A stretch of 64,000 bases of DNA, taken from contig DHKP01000028.1 in the NCBI GenBank assembly GCA_002404865.1, positions 41,296-105,295 on the forward strand. Direction: 5' to 3'. Position numbers and translations under genes: made by a program. Numbering within the stretch: the stretch's first letter is position 1; every line of letters starts with the position of its first letter. This document shows positions 1 through 7,565 of this stretch, piece by piece. The notes under the pieces are model-generated. The model saw nothing but the letters and a program-made list of their open reading frames with translations. It ran no database searches and was not told where the DNA came from. The DNA comes from Caryophanales bacterium UBA4691. GTDB lineage: Bacteria; Bacillota_I; Bacilli_A; RFN20; CAG-826.

Positions 1-531
1 ATAGTGGATAAAGTCATTATCATGTCTAGCAACGGGCCTAATGCAAAGCTCACTGTTAAGTTAGGCGCTCTCCTCGCTAAATTCATGGTGAACAAGAAAA
101 ACTGGGACAAAGAAGGGAAACGAATCCAAAAAATTGCTTGGGGCAATTATCTTGATCGAATCGCTAATAAGAAAACCGATTTTGATTGGCTCTCCGTCGA
201 TGAACAAAATATAATCGACTTTATGGCTGATCCATACTGCGGATATCCCGCAACAAACGGCTTCTGGCATGAATTCTTAAGGGGATTACGAACGCTTTAT
301 TTAAGGAAGAACCTGAAGAAAATCGATAAGAACCAAGAAATTCTTATTGTCGCAGGAAGCGAAGATCCGGTTGGAGCATGGGGAAAAGGCCCACGCGCTT
401 TAGCGGATATGTACCGCAAACTCGGCGTGAAGAATGTTGAGCTTCATATTTATGAAGGCATGAGGCATGAAATCCTTCATGAAAAGGACTACAAGCTCGT
501 GGAAGACGACATTAAACTATTCTTGAAGTAA
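1..531 (+). CDS. Alpha/beta hydrolase (S33/lysophospholipase-like), C-terminal part
   Basis: The reading frame is open from the first base, so this is the 3' part of a gene that begins before the window; the GTG at position 4 is just the first start-like codon in it. About 175 residues are visible. The late part carries the pattern expected for the last two members of the hydrolase catalytic triad: an Asp in VAGSEDPVGAWG and a His in EGMRHEILHE. The nucleophile elbow (GXSXG) would lie upstream and cannot be checked. The family (serine aminopeptidase S33 / monoacylglycerol lipase-like) hydrolyses esters or small peptides, usually in the cytoplasm; the substrate cannot be read from this fragment. 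A terminator follows directly. Confidence 0.75.
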   Translation: MVDKVIIMSSNGPNAKLTVKLGALLAKFMVNKKNWDKEGKRIQKIAWGNYLDRIANKKTDFDWLSVDEQNIIDFMADPYCGYPATNGFWHEFLRGLRTLYLRKNLKKIDKNQEILIVAGSEDPVGAWGKGPRALADMYRKLGVKNVELHIYEGMRHEILHEKDYKLVEDDIKLFLK

Positions 532-555
532 GCGAAAAAGATAAATAAATCTTTG

Positions 556-583
556 GTAAGGCGATTTAGTTCGCCTTTTTAAA
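556..583 (+). terminator. Rho-independent terminator after the hydrolase gene
   Basis: A hairpin with stem AAGGCGA / TCGCCTT and a six-base loop is followed by a run of T. It sits about 25 bases after the hydrolase stop and separates it from the TetR gene. Confidence 0.8.
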
Positions 584-694
584 TAACTTGTAGCTTCCAT
601 TGTGTTCGCCTTTGTTCGCTTTTCGGATGATTATTTCAGCGATTATGTGATGATTTTGTGCTTGGCTAAAAATGGTGAGGCGGTTCATAATCAA

Positions 695-714
695 ACTAAC
701 GAACATTAGTTAGT
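695..714 (+). promoter_or_regulatory. Inverted repeat, likely autoregulatory TetR operator
   Basis: ACTAAC and GTTAGT form a 6-bp inverted repeat with an 8-base spacer, 13 bases before the TetR start codon and touching a possible -10 box (TAGTAT, 711-716). TetR-family repressors usually bind such repeats over their own promoter. Binding is inferred from position and symmetry only. Confidence 0.5.
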
Positions 715-727
715 ATAGAGGAACGCC

Positions 728-1354
728 ATGCAAAAAATAGAGACAAAGCAAAAGATACTCACCAAAGCATTAGAATTATTTTCGGAACGTGGCTATGACG
801 CCGTCAGCGTTGACGAAATCGCAAAGGCGGTCGGTATCAAAGCCCCATCGCTTTATAATCATTTTCCAAGCAAAAAGGCAATCTTTCTTGCCATCGTGGA
901 ATCCATTCAATCACAGTATGACGAGGATACCGACCAAATTGACATCCATGTCGGGGACGCGAAGAAAGATATTCCCCAATTTGAAGAAACCTCTTTTGAG
1001 ACACTATTTGAAAAAGTGCGCCAAATGTTTCTCTACTCTCTCCATAACCAAACGATTAGCCGTTTCCGAAGGATGATGACTATCGAACAATTTCGTTCCC
1101 AAGAATTAGGCTCACTTTATTCAAAGCAATATGTGGATTGCCTTTTACGCTACCACGCCGATATTTTCCGCTCCTTGATTAAAAATGATGAGATTGCTAA
1201 TGAGGATCCAGAGGCTCTAGCCTTGATGTATGTCGCTCCTATCGCTTTGCTCATTGGGGTTTGCGACCGTAACCCGGAAAAAGAACAAGAATGCTTAAAA
1301 AAGCTTCATAGTCACGTAGAGCTATTCTTCCGTATGGTCCATCGGAAAAAATAA
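728..1354 (+). CDS. TetR/AcrR family transcriptional regulator
   Basis: This 208-residue protein has the typical TetR N-terminal helix-turn-helix: a KQKILTKALELFSERGYDAV helix 1 followed by VDEIAKAVGIKAPSLYNHFPSKKAI (residues about 8-50), where helix 3 recognises DNA. The rest is a helical ligand and dimer domain too divergent to name an inducer. The start is supported by GAGG 8-11 bases upstream. It probably represses itself through the inverted repeat in its leader, and perhaps the small gene remnants and DUF998 gene that follow it in the same direction. Confidence 0.88.
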   Translation: MQKIETKQKILTKALELFSERGYDAVSVDEIAKAVGIKAPSLYNHFPSKKAIFLAIVESIQSQYDEDTDQIDIHVGDAKKDIPQFEETSFETLFEKVRQMFLYSLHNQTISRFRRMMTIEQFRSQELGSLYSKQYVDCLLRYHADIFRSLIKNDEIANEDPEALALMYVAPIALLIGVCDRNPEKEQECLKKLHSHVELFFRMVHRKK

Positions 1355-1476
1355 AAGCGAATATCTACGATTATTGTTATAGAACCATCGTTATGGCTGG
1401 CGCTAAAGAGGGTTTTCCTTTACTTGATGATTCTTATGCCTCGCTTCTATTTTCAATTGCTAATCATAAGGAGTAA
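1351..1476 (+). pseudogene. Short protein remnant between tetR and the DUF998 gene
   Basis: A frame of 41 codons without a start (overlapping the tetR stop) ends at a TAA just before the DUF998 gene. Its translation looks protein-like, for example DYCYRTIVMAGAKEGFPLLD, with a normal mix of residues. I do not recognise the family. It may be the 3' end of a gene lost by deletion when tetR was joined to this spot, or a frameshifted extension. It could equally be a chance open frame. Confidence 0.3.
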
Positions 1477-1478
1477 AT

Positions 1479-2121
1479 ATGAAAAAATCTTTGTTACAAA
1501 TGCTTGGTTTGCTTGGCGTTATAAGCTTTCTTTCCTATTTGATTGCCGTAGCTGTCTCTCCTCTTGCTTATCCTGGATATGATTCTTTAAGGCAAGCGGT
1601 CAGCGATTTAAGCGCTACAAATGCCCCATCGCTTTCCTTATGGAATCAACTATCTAGTTTCTATAGCGTTTGCGAGGTTACTTCCGTTACGGTTGTTTGC
1701 GTCGGAATACAAGGACAAAAAAACAAAGCTTCTTCGCCTGGGCGTTTATTTATTCGCGATTATGGAATGGGTTTCCGCGATTGGCTATAAGATGTTCCCT
1801 CTTTCAGATAGTGGATATGCTGGAAAGTTCCAAGATGTAATGCATATGGCCATCACCGCCATTGTGGTACTTTTATCCATTGTCTCGCTCACCGTGATTA
1901 TTGTCGCAGGCATTAAAAATAAGAGCTGCCGTTCTTATATGGTTTGCGCTGCGATTGCCTTAGCCATGATGCTTATTGGTGCATTGGGAATGAAGATTGT
2001 GCCCATTGATTATTTCGGCGTGGTGGAGCGATTCAGCGTTTTCGCGGCGACCGGTTTCAATATGGCACTTGGGATTCATCTATTTTGCATGGATAGGGGC
2101 AATCTGAGATGCAATTATTAG
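1479..2121 (+). pseudogene. DUF998-family integral membrane protein, frameshifted
   Basis: Two overlapping frames together make one DUF998 protein of about 213 residues. The first gives an N-terminal membrane helix and the family-typical segment YPGYDSLRQAVSDLSATNAP; it ends at 1790. The second continues with LLRLGVYLFAIMEWVSAIGY and four further membrane helices to 2121. The switch maps to a run of seven A at 1717-1723: removing one A restores a single frame. An AAGGAG Shine-Dalgarno precedes the ATG at 1479. DUF998 proteins are small multi-pass membrane proteins of unknown function. The break could be real decay, slipped-strand phase variation, or an assembly error. Confidence 0.75.
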
Positions 2122-2133
2122 AAAGGAGTGATT

Positions 2134-2721
2134 ATGACCGTATCTAATCTCGTTATTCGAAATGAAACAAAAGACGACGAAAGAAAAACCGAAATACTTG
2201 TTCGAGATGCATTTATGAACGTCTATCGCAAAGGATGCGTCGAACATTATGTGCTTCATAAATTTCGAGACGATCCAATGTTCGTCCCCGAATTGGATTT
2301 TGTCTTAGAGCTTGACAAGAAACTGATTGGACAGATTATTTACATCCGTTCTGAAATTGATTGCGATGATGGTAGAAAGATCCCCCTTATGACTTTTGGC
2401 CCTATTAGCGTTGCGCCTAGTCACCAACGGCAAGGCTATGGGAAACAACTTGTTCTTTATTCACTAAAAAGAGCTAAGGAGATGGGAGTAGGCGCAATCG
2501 CGATTACGGGAGATATTCATTATTATGAACAATTTGGATTTACTTTAGGCAAGTGGATAGGGATTCATTACGGGAGCGATCCCGAAGCGGATTATTTTCT
2601 CGTCAAGGAACTTATCCCCGGATTTCTCGATGGTATTTCGGGTACTTATCAAGACCCGGAAGGCTATTTTGTCCATGAAAAGAATCCCGTAGACTTCGCA
2701 AAATATGAAGCAACTTTTTAA
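2134..2721 (+). CDS. GNAT family N-acetyltransferase
   Basis: A 195-residue acyl-CoA dependent acetyltransferase. The GNAT core is clear: the strand TFGPISVAPSHQRQGYGKQL contains the Q/R-x-x-G-x-G/A pyrophosphate-binding loop (QRQGYG), followed by the helix LVLYSLKRAKEMG and the DIHYYEQFGF motif of motif B. The acceptor substrate is not predictable. I place the start at the ATG 2134, 6 bases after AAAGGAG, rather than the GTG at 2128 that lies inside that Shine-Dalgarno. It follows the broken DUF998 gene by 12 bases and is probably co-transcribed with it. Confidence 0.88.
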   Translation: MTVSNLVIRNETKDDERKTEILVRDAFMNVYRKGCVEHYVLHKFRDDPMFVPELDFVLELDKKLIGQIIYIRSEIDCDDGRKIPLMTFGPISVAPSHQRQGYGKQLVLYSLKRAKEMGVGAIAITGDIHYYEQFGFTLGKWIGIHYGSDPEADYFLVKELIPGFLDGISGTYQDPEGYFVHEKNPVDFAKYEATF

Positions 2722-2789
2722 AAAGACAATTGCTTGATATTTTTCCTAGAGGCGTTATTGAACCGCAATTTTTAACATTGATAAAACCT

Positions 2790-3122
2790 ATGGCAAGCAG
2801 TAAAGAATACCTTGAATTTATTTTGGAGCAATTATCTTCTTTGGATAAGATAACCTATCGCCCAATGATGGGGGAATACATCATTTATTATCGTGAGATA
2901 ATTGTCGGCGGATTATACGATGATAGGCTATTGGTAAAACCGGCAAAATCGGTATTAAGATATATAGAGAAACCGATTTATGATGTCCCTTATGAGGGTG
3001 GGAAAAAGATGCTGCTCATTTTGGATGTGGATAATAGAGAACTATTGGGAAATATCTTTAATGCGCTTTATGATGAACTTCTTTTATCAAAACCACCGCG
3101 AAGAAGAAATCATTTGCGTTAA
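2790..3122 (+). CDS. TfoX N-terminal domain protein
   Basis: About 110 residues. The pattern MASSKEYLEFILEQLS, then ITYRPMMGEYIIYY, FGxYDDRLLVKP-like and PYEGGKKMLLI matches the stand-alone TfoX N-terminal domain family. In proteobacteria full-length TfoX/Sxy regulates competence; the role of the stand-alone domain in Bacillota is unknown. I chose the ATG at 2790 because family members start with this sequence; an upstream in-frame TTG at 2730 would add 20 unrelated residues. No clear ribosome binding site is visible at either. It ends the small plus-strand cluster, facing the convergent Nfn operon. Confidence 0.75.
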   Translation: MASSKEYLEFILEQLSSLDKITYRPMMGEYIIYYREIIVGGLYDDRLLVKPAKSVLRYIEKPIYDVPYEGGKKMLLILDVDNRELLGNIFNALYDELLLSKPPRRRNHLR

Positions 3123-3199
3123 TCGCTTTTGATAGCCAAAGAAACAAAAAAGAGCTTGGCAGTATCGAATGGAGGTAGCTAAACATCGGTTTAAATAGA

Positions 3200-3222
3200 A
3201 AACCCCTCTTTTGCGAGGGGGG
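3200..3222 (-). terminator. Terminator of the hbd-nadK-nfnAB operon
   Basis: Read on the minus strand: CCCCTC, six-base loop, GAGGGG, then TTTTC. It lies about 20 bases beyond the nfnB stop. Confidence 0.8.
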
Positions 3223-3241
3223 AAGAACAAACAATAAATGT

Positions 3242-4651
3242 TTATTTCTTGTTTTTGATATAGGAATCGATTGCTTCCGCAGCGGATTTTCCAGCGCCCA
3301 TAGCAAGGATGACAGTTGCAGCACCTGTAACGGCGTCTCCGCCTGCATAGACTCCTTCTTTTGTTGTTTCGCCAGATTCGCCTTTCGTAATAATGCAGCC
3401 ATGGGAATTTGTTTCTAATCCCTTGGTGGTATTTTTAATGAGCGGGTTAGGAGAAGTTCCAATCGCTTCGATCACGACATCGACATCAAGCGTGAACTCG
3501 CTTCCTTTGATAGGAACTGGTCTACGTCTACCGCTTGCGTCAGGCTCACCGAGTTCCATTTTGATGCATTTGATGCCTTTAACCATCAAATTGTCATCGC
3601 CAAGGATTTCGACAGGGTTATTGAGAAGGCGGAAATCGATTCCCTCTTCCATTGCGTGTTCGACTTCTTCTTTGCGGGCTGGGAGCTCTTCTAAGCTGCG
3701 GCGGTAGATGATATAGACCTTTTGAGCGCCGAGACGCATCGCACATCTACAGGCGTCCATCGCAACGTTGCCCCCTCCAACGACCGCGACCTCTTTCCCG
3801 TGCATGATTGGAGTCTCGCTATTATCTAGATAAGCTTTCATGAGATTGATGCGGGTGAGAAATTCGTTCGCGCTATAAACGCCTTTGAGATTCTCGCCAG
3901 GAATTCCCATAAAGCGGGGGAGTCCAGCGCCAGTTCCGATATAGACAGCCTCATATCCATGTTCGTTCAATAGCTCATCGATGGAGAATGTTTTTCCAAT
4001 AACGACGTCAGTGCGGATCGTCACGCCCATCTTTTTAAGATTCTCCACTTCGTTTTGGACGATGGATTTTGGAAGACGGAATTCAGGGATGCCGTATGAT
4101 AAAACTCCTCCCGCTAGATGAAGTGCTTCAAAAACAGTCACTTCATAGCCAAGTTTCGCTAAATCTCCAGCGCAAGTCAGACCCGATGGCCCGCTTCCTA
4201 CAACCGCCACTTTATGACCGTTATGGGTTGGTTTTTTGAATTCTACGAGATGATTTTCGCGCGCATAGTCCGCGACAAATCTCTCTAGGCGCCCAATTGC
4301 CACGGGATCGCATTTCATTTTCGGATTAGCGGCGCGGATACAATATTTCTCGCACTGGGATTCTTGAGGGCAAACTCGCCCACAAATGCTAGAAAGAGAA
4401 GAAGATTTTAATAAGACGTCATTCGCTCCTTTTAAGTCATTTTCTCTAATTTTAGCGATAAAGCCAGGAATGTCGATATGGACGGGGCAGCCAGATACGC
4501 AGTGGGGGACTTTGCAGTTTAAGCAGCGGTTCGCTTCCTCTAGCGCGATATCTAAGGTATAGCCTGTTGCGACTTCTTTAAAGTTATGCGCGCGGATACT
4601 TGCCTCTTGGCTTGGCATCGGATTCTTTACTTTGCTTGGATTGAAGGCCAT
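3242..4651 (-). CDS. nfnB: NfnB-type subunit (glutamate synthase small-subunit family, NADPH-dependent)
   Basis: A 469-residue flavoprotein of the GltD/NfnB family. The N-terminal ferredoxin-like part has two 4Fe-4S cysteine sets (CLNCKVPHCVSGCPVHI near residue 45 and ICGRVCPQESQCEKYC near residue 90). It is followed by an FAD-binding GSGPSG motif, an NAD(P)H-binding GGGNVAMDACR motif and the C-terminal YAGGDAVTGAATVI flavin motif. With NfnA directly upstream, overlapping by spacing of one base, it most likely forms NADH-dependent reduced ferredoxin:NADP oxidoreductase, a cytoplasmic flavin-bifurcating enzyme balancing NADH, NADPH and ferredoxin. The start at MAFNPSKVKN has GGAGG upstream; longer in-frame ATGs lie inside nfnA. 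A sulfide dehydrogenase (SudA) role is possible for the same architecture. Confidence 0.88.
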   Translation of the reverse strand: MAFNPSKVKNPMPSQEASIRAHNFKEVATGYTLDIALEEANRCLNCKVPHCVSGCPVHIDIPGFIAKIRENDLKGANDVLLKSSSLSSICGRVCPQESQCEKYCIRAANPKMKCDPVAIGRLERFVADYARENHLVEFKKPTHNGHKVAVVGSGPSGLTCAGDLAKLGYEVTVFEALHLAGGVLSYGIPEFRLPKSIVQNEVENLKKMGVTIRTDVVIGKTFSIDELLNEHGYEAVYIGTGAGLPRFMGIPGENLKGVYSANEFLTRINLMKAYLDNSETPIMHGKEVAVVGGGNVAMDACRCAMRLGAQKVYIIYRRSLEELPARKEEVEHAMEEGIDFRLLNNPVEILGDDNLMVKGIKCIKMELGEPDASGRRRPVPIKGSEFTLDVDVVIEAIGTSPNPLIKNTTKGLETNSHGCIITKGESGETTKEGVYAGGDAVTGAATVILAMGAGKSAAEAIDSYIKNKK

Positions 4652-4652
4652 G

Positions 4653-5498
4653 TTATTTTTCCTCCGCTTTTTTGAAGAGATTACAAGTTTCTTCGTATTT
4701 ATGACGTTCCCAATCGCGATAGATGCAGTTTCGCTTATTCGCTTCATCGAAATCGACGAGATGTCCATCGAAGTCAGGCCCATCGACACAGGCGAATTTC
4801 ATTTCGCCTCCTACCGATAAGCGGCATCCTCCGCACATCCCAGTCCCATCAATCATGATTGGGTTCATCGAAACTACTGTTTTGATGTTGTATTTTTTCG
4901 TGAGCAAGCAAACGAATTTCATCATGACGATTGGGCCGATCGCAATGACTTCGTCGTATTGGTTACCTGCTTGTATTAATGATTCTAGAGCATTCGTGAC
5001 AAGACCTTTTTCGCCATAACTTCCATCATCGGTCATGATTTTTAGAATATTGCTGCATGTTTTGAATTCATCTTCTAAAATGACGAGGTCTTTACTACGA
5101 AATCCAACAATCGAGTGGACTATTGCGCCCATTTCGTGGAGCTTCTCTGCAATAGGAAGAGCGATTGCGCTGCCCGCGCCTCCGCCGATAATACACACTT
5201 TTTTAAGGCCATCGAGCTCGCTAGGTCTACCAAGAGGGCCGACAAAATCCTCTAGATATTCGCCTTCTTTTTTGTGATTTAGCTCTTCGGTTGTGGCACC
5301 GACGATTTGGAAAATGATTTTCACGGCCCCTTCTTCTATATTCTCGCCGGCAATCGTGAGAGGGATGCGTTCCCCGTTTTCGTTAACGCGGAGAATGATG
5401 AATTCGCCCGGTTTCGCTTTTTTAGCGATGTCAGGGGCGTAGATTTCCATCTGGGTGACGGTGGGGTTCAAAACTTTTTTTCTGACAATTTTGAACAT
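4653..5498 (-). CDS. nfnA: NfnA-type ferredoxin-NADP reductase subunit
   Basis: A 281-residue protein of the ferredoxin-NADP reductase-like NfnA/SudB family: an N-terminal FAD barrel (AKPGEFIILRVNENGERIPLT), a nucleotide-binding fold (CIIGGGAGSAIALPIAEKL), and a C-terminal 2Fe-2S site with the cysteines of GTGMCGGCRLSVGGEMKFAC preceded by a conserved Asp. This residue set is typical for NfnA. It is translated just before nfnB and 9 bases after nadK, with an AAGGAGG ribosome site. It supplies the NADH/bifurcating-FAD half of the complex. Being in one transcript with NAD kinase and hydroxyacyl-CoA dehydrogenase suggests coordinated NADP(H) supply. Confidence 0.88.
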   Translation of the reverse strand: MFKIVRKKVLNPTVTQMEIYAPDIAKKAKPGEFIILRVNENGERIPLTIAGENIEEGAVKIIFQIVGATTEELNHKKEGEYLEDFVGPLGRPSELDGLKKVCIIGGGAGSAIALPIAEKLHEMGAIVHSIVGFRSKDLVILEDEFKTCSNILKIMTDDGSYGEKGLVTNALESLIQAGNQYDEVIAIGPIVMMKFVCLLTKKYNIKTVVSMNPIMIDGTGMCGGCRLSVGGEMKFACVDGPDFDGHLVDFDEANKRNCIYRDWERHKYEETCNLFKKAEEK

Positions 5499-5507
5499 AC
5501 TTCCTCC

Positions 5508-6284
5508 TTATAAATCTATTGTTTTGTGGATTCTATCCACGAAATAATCCTTTTTCTTTGTATAGCAGTGGAGCGCTTTTGTCGACATTTTGACGCTTAA
5601 TTGATCAATGCTTCTTTCGGATACTTTAAAGCCATCCGCGTAGAGATATCCTCTCCGAGACGAATCGCTTTTGAAATTGATGGTTCTATTCGCGTTAATC
5701 ACTAATGGGCTACCGATTGTTTTATGGGCTTTAGAACGGATACTAGCGACTTCCGTGAGCTCCATCACGCGGAGAGATGAATCGAGTATCGCTCCATTAA
5801 GGCTGCGGTTATAGGCCATCGAGCCAGAAACGGTAGACACGATAATTCCTGCGCCAAAGTAGTGCTCTAGATATTCTTTGTCGAGAGCAATGTCATAATC
5901 GATATTTTGAGATAAGCCGGTTAAATTGAATTCATTTAAAGCGTAATAGGTAGCCTCTTTGCAATGGGTTTCTAATACATCGATTTCACGAAGAAGGAAT
6001 TTTTTATCGAAAACAATCGCAGGGATGTCTTTAATGTCTTCTTCCGAAAAATCGTTATAAAACCCAATCGTTCCGGCGTTAAAGCAAAGATAACGGGTTT
6101 CTTTGTTTTTAGGGAACGTCGCTTGTGCGGCTTTTAAAAACGTGCCATCTCCTCCGATGACGATGATTAGTTCTGGGTCAACTTCATCTTTTTGGAAACG
6201 AGAGTCGATAGAAACCACATCTAAAATGTTACTCACGAAAGAGGATGCTTCTAATCCTTTTTTGATAAATAAGCGGTACTTCAT
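5508..6284 (-). CDS. nadK: NAD kinase
   Basis: A 258-residue ATP-NAD kinase (PpnK), which phosphorylates NAD to NADP in the cytoplasm. The catalytic GGDG loop is present in LIIVIGGDGTFLKAAQ, the NE/D motif in YYALNEFNLTG, and the glycine-rich substrate loop as GAGIIVSTVSGSMAYNRSL, where most relatives have STPTGSTAY; the conserved Ser/Gly/Ala/Tyr are kept. It lies between hbd and nfnA on the same strand, making a functional NADP operon. The start ATG at 6284 has only a weak ribosome site. Confidence 0.9.
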   Translation of the reverse strand: MKYRLFIKKGLEASSFVSNILDVVSIDSRFQKDEVDPELIIVIGGDGTFLKAAQATFPKNKETRYLCFNAGTIGFYNDFSEEDIKDIPAIVFDKKFLLREIDVLETHCKEATYYALNEFNLTGLSQNIDYDIALDKEYLEHYFGAGIIVSTVSGSMAYNRSLNGAILDSSLRVMELTEVASIRSKAHKTIGSPLVINANRTINFKSDSSRRGYLYADGFKVSERSIDQLSVKMSTKALHCYTKKKDYFVDRIHKTIDL

Positions 6285-6342
6285 GCTAAATCAGGCAAAT
6301 AGAAGGATACTTCGCCTTCTCTTAATCATAATATAAGAAAAA

Positions 6343-7278
6343 CTATTTGTATTTATAGAATCCTTCCCCAGAAGCAACTCCGAGCTTCCCTTGATCGATA
6401 TATTCTTTGAGCATATCGCGTTGAAGCTTGAAATGGAATGGGGCAAGGAAACTAGGAATCTTGCAATAAGCATTCACGATTTCGTAAGCGGTTTTTAGCC
6501 CAACGACATCAAGGATTTGGAATGGCCCTTTCGGAGCACCCGTCCCTTTGACCCAGGCCGTATCGATAGAAGAAGGATCACTAATATCAAGGACGTATAA
6601 ATCCATTGCAGCGAATAGGAAAGGAATGAGCATCGAGTTAAGCAAATATCCTGCTTTTTCCTTTTTGACAGGGAGAGGTATCATACGAATGTCTTTCGCG
6701 AATTCTAGTGTTTCATCGAAATACTTCATATTCGTTTTCCCTTGCGCCATGACTTCGGCGATGTTATTGAGCCAAATCTCATTCGCAAAGTGCATCGCTA
6801 AGTAGCGGTCTGGGCGACCGGTGTATTTCGCAAACGTGCTCGGAAGCATGGAAGAGCTATTGGTAAGAAGAACGGTTTTTGGATCAAGAAGCGGAGCGGC
6901 TTTTTTGTAGAATTCAATTTTCGCGTCTTTATTTTCCGTCATGGACTCGATGACGACATCGGCATCTACGAACGCTTTTTTCATATCGAGCTCAAGCTTT
7001 ATATTCTTATAAGCTTCTTCGACTTTTTTCTTGCATTCTTCCGCGTCGAAATGATCTGGACTAGCAATACCCATGCACCATTTTTCTTTCGTGGTGGCCA
7101 TTCTTTCGATGGCTTCAAGATAGTCTTTCTTCACCATTTCGATTTTTGGTTTGGTACGGCCAATGCTTGACTCGCTCCTTAGCCAAATGGTCACATCAAA
7201 ACTGCAATAGGCGGCTTGGAAGGCGATTTGTGTTCCGAGGACGCCACCCCCAGCGACAACGACTTTTTTGAAACTCAT
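6343..7278 (-). CDS. hbd: 3-hydroxyacyl-CoA dehydrogenase
   Basis: A 311-residue NAD(P)-dependent dehydrogenase of the 3-hydroxybutyryl-CoA dehydrogenase family. The N-terminus has the dinucleotide-binding GGGVLGTQIA loop, the middle has VIESMTENKDAKIEFY, TNSSSMLPSTFA and AMHFANEIW (the catalytic His of the HF motif), and the C-terminal domain ends with GEGFYKYK as in the family. Usual partners (thiolase, crotonase, acyl-CoA dehydrogenase) are absent from the window, so the acyl-CoA substrate is open. It is the first gene of a four-gene operon and has an AGGAG site before its ATG. Confidence 0.85.
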   Translation of the reverse strand: MSFKKVVVAGGGVLGTQIAFQAAYCSFDVTIWLRSESSIGRTKPKIEMVKKDYLEAIERMATTKEKWCMGIASPDHFDAEECKKKVEEAYKNIKLELDMKKAFVDADVVIESMTENKDAKIEFYKKAAPLLDPKTVLLTNSSSMLPSTFAKYTGRPDRYLAMHFANEIWLNNIAEVMAQGKTNMKYFDETLEFAKDIRMIPLPVKKEKAGYLLNSMLIPFLFAAMDLYVLDISDPSSIDTAWVKGTGAPKGPFQILDVVGLKTAYEIVNAYCKIPSFLAPFHFKLQRDMLKEYIDQGKLGVASGEGFYKYK

Positions 7279-7482
7279 TGTGGTTTCTCCTTATGAATGT
7301 AAAAAGTTAAAATAAATTATAAAGGAATTTTGTGTTTTAGGAAGATAGAATTAAGACACCATCGAATGATTTTGGCTAGAGAGCCACGTAAATAATGACC
7401 TTTTTCTTTCGTTTTGAAAGATTTTTTTATTCGTTATTTCGGTATTTGATTCCTGATTTTATTAGTTACAATCGAATGTTTT

Positions 7483-7496
7483 TGTAAGCGATTACA
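7483..7496 (+). promoter_or_regulatory. cre box (CcpA catabolite-repression site)
   Basis: TGTAAGCGATTACA matches the Bacillota cre consensus TGWAANCGNTNWCA at every fixed position. It lies 70 bases before the beta-glucosidase start, just downstream of a possible TTGATT/TACAAT promoter (7446-7472, short 15-base spacer). The position fits roadblock repression of a glycosidase operon when preferred sugars are present. CcpA itself is not in this window. Confidence 0.65.
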
Positions 7497-7516
7497 CGAA
7501 AGTGCTTGAAAAACGC

Positions 7517-7526
7517 GGGGGGGGGG
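7517..7526 (+). repeat. G10 homopolymer in the beta-glucosidase leader
   Basis: Ten consecutive G residues sit between the cre box and the ribosome binding site, 40 bases before the GH3 start. In a genome with few G runs this stands out. Such tracts slip during replication and can alter promoter spacing or mRNA structure. Confidence 0.85.
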
Positions 7527-7565
7527 TTAAAATTTCATAAATTTGTCACAAATAGAAAGGATTGT

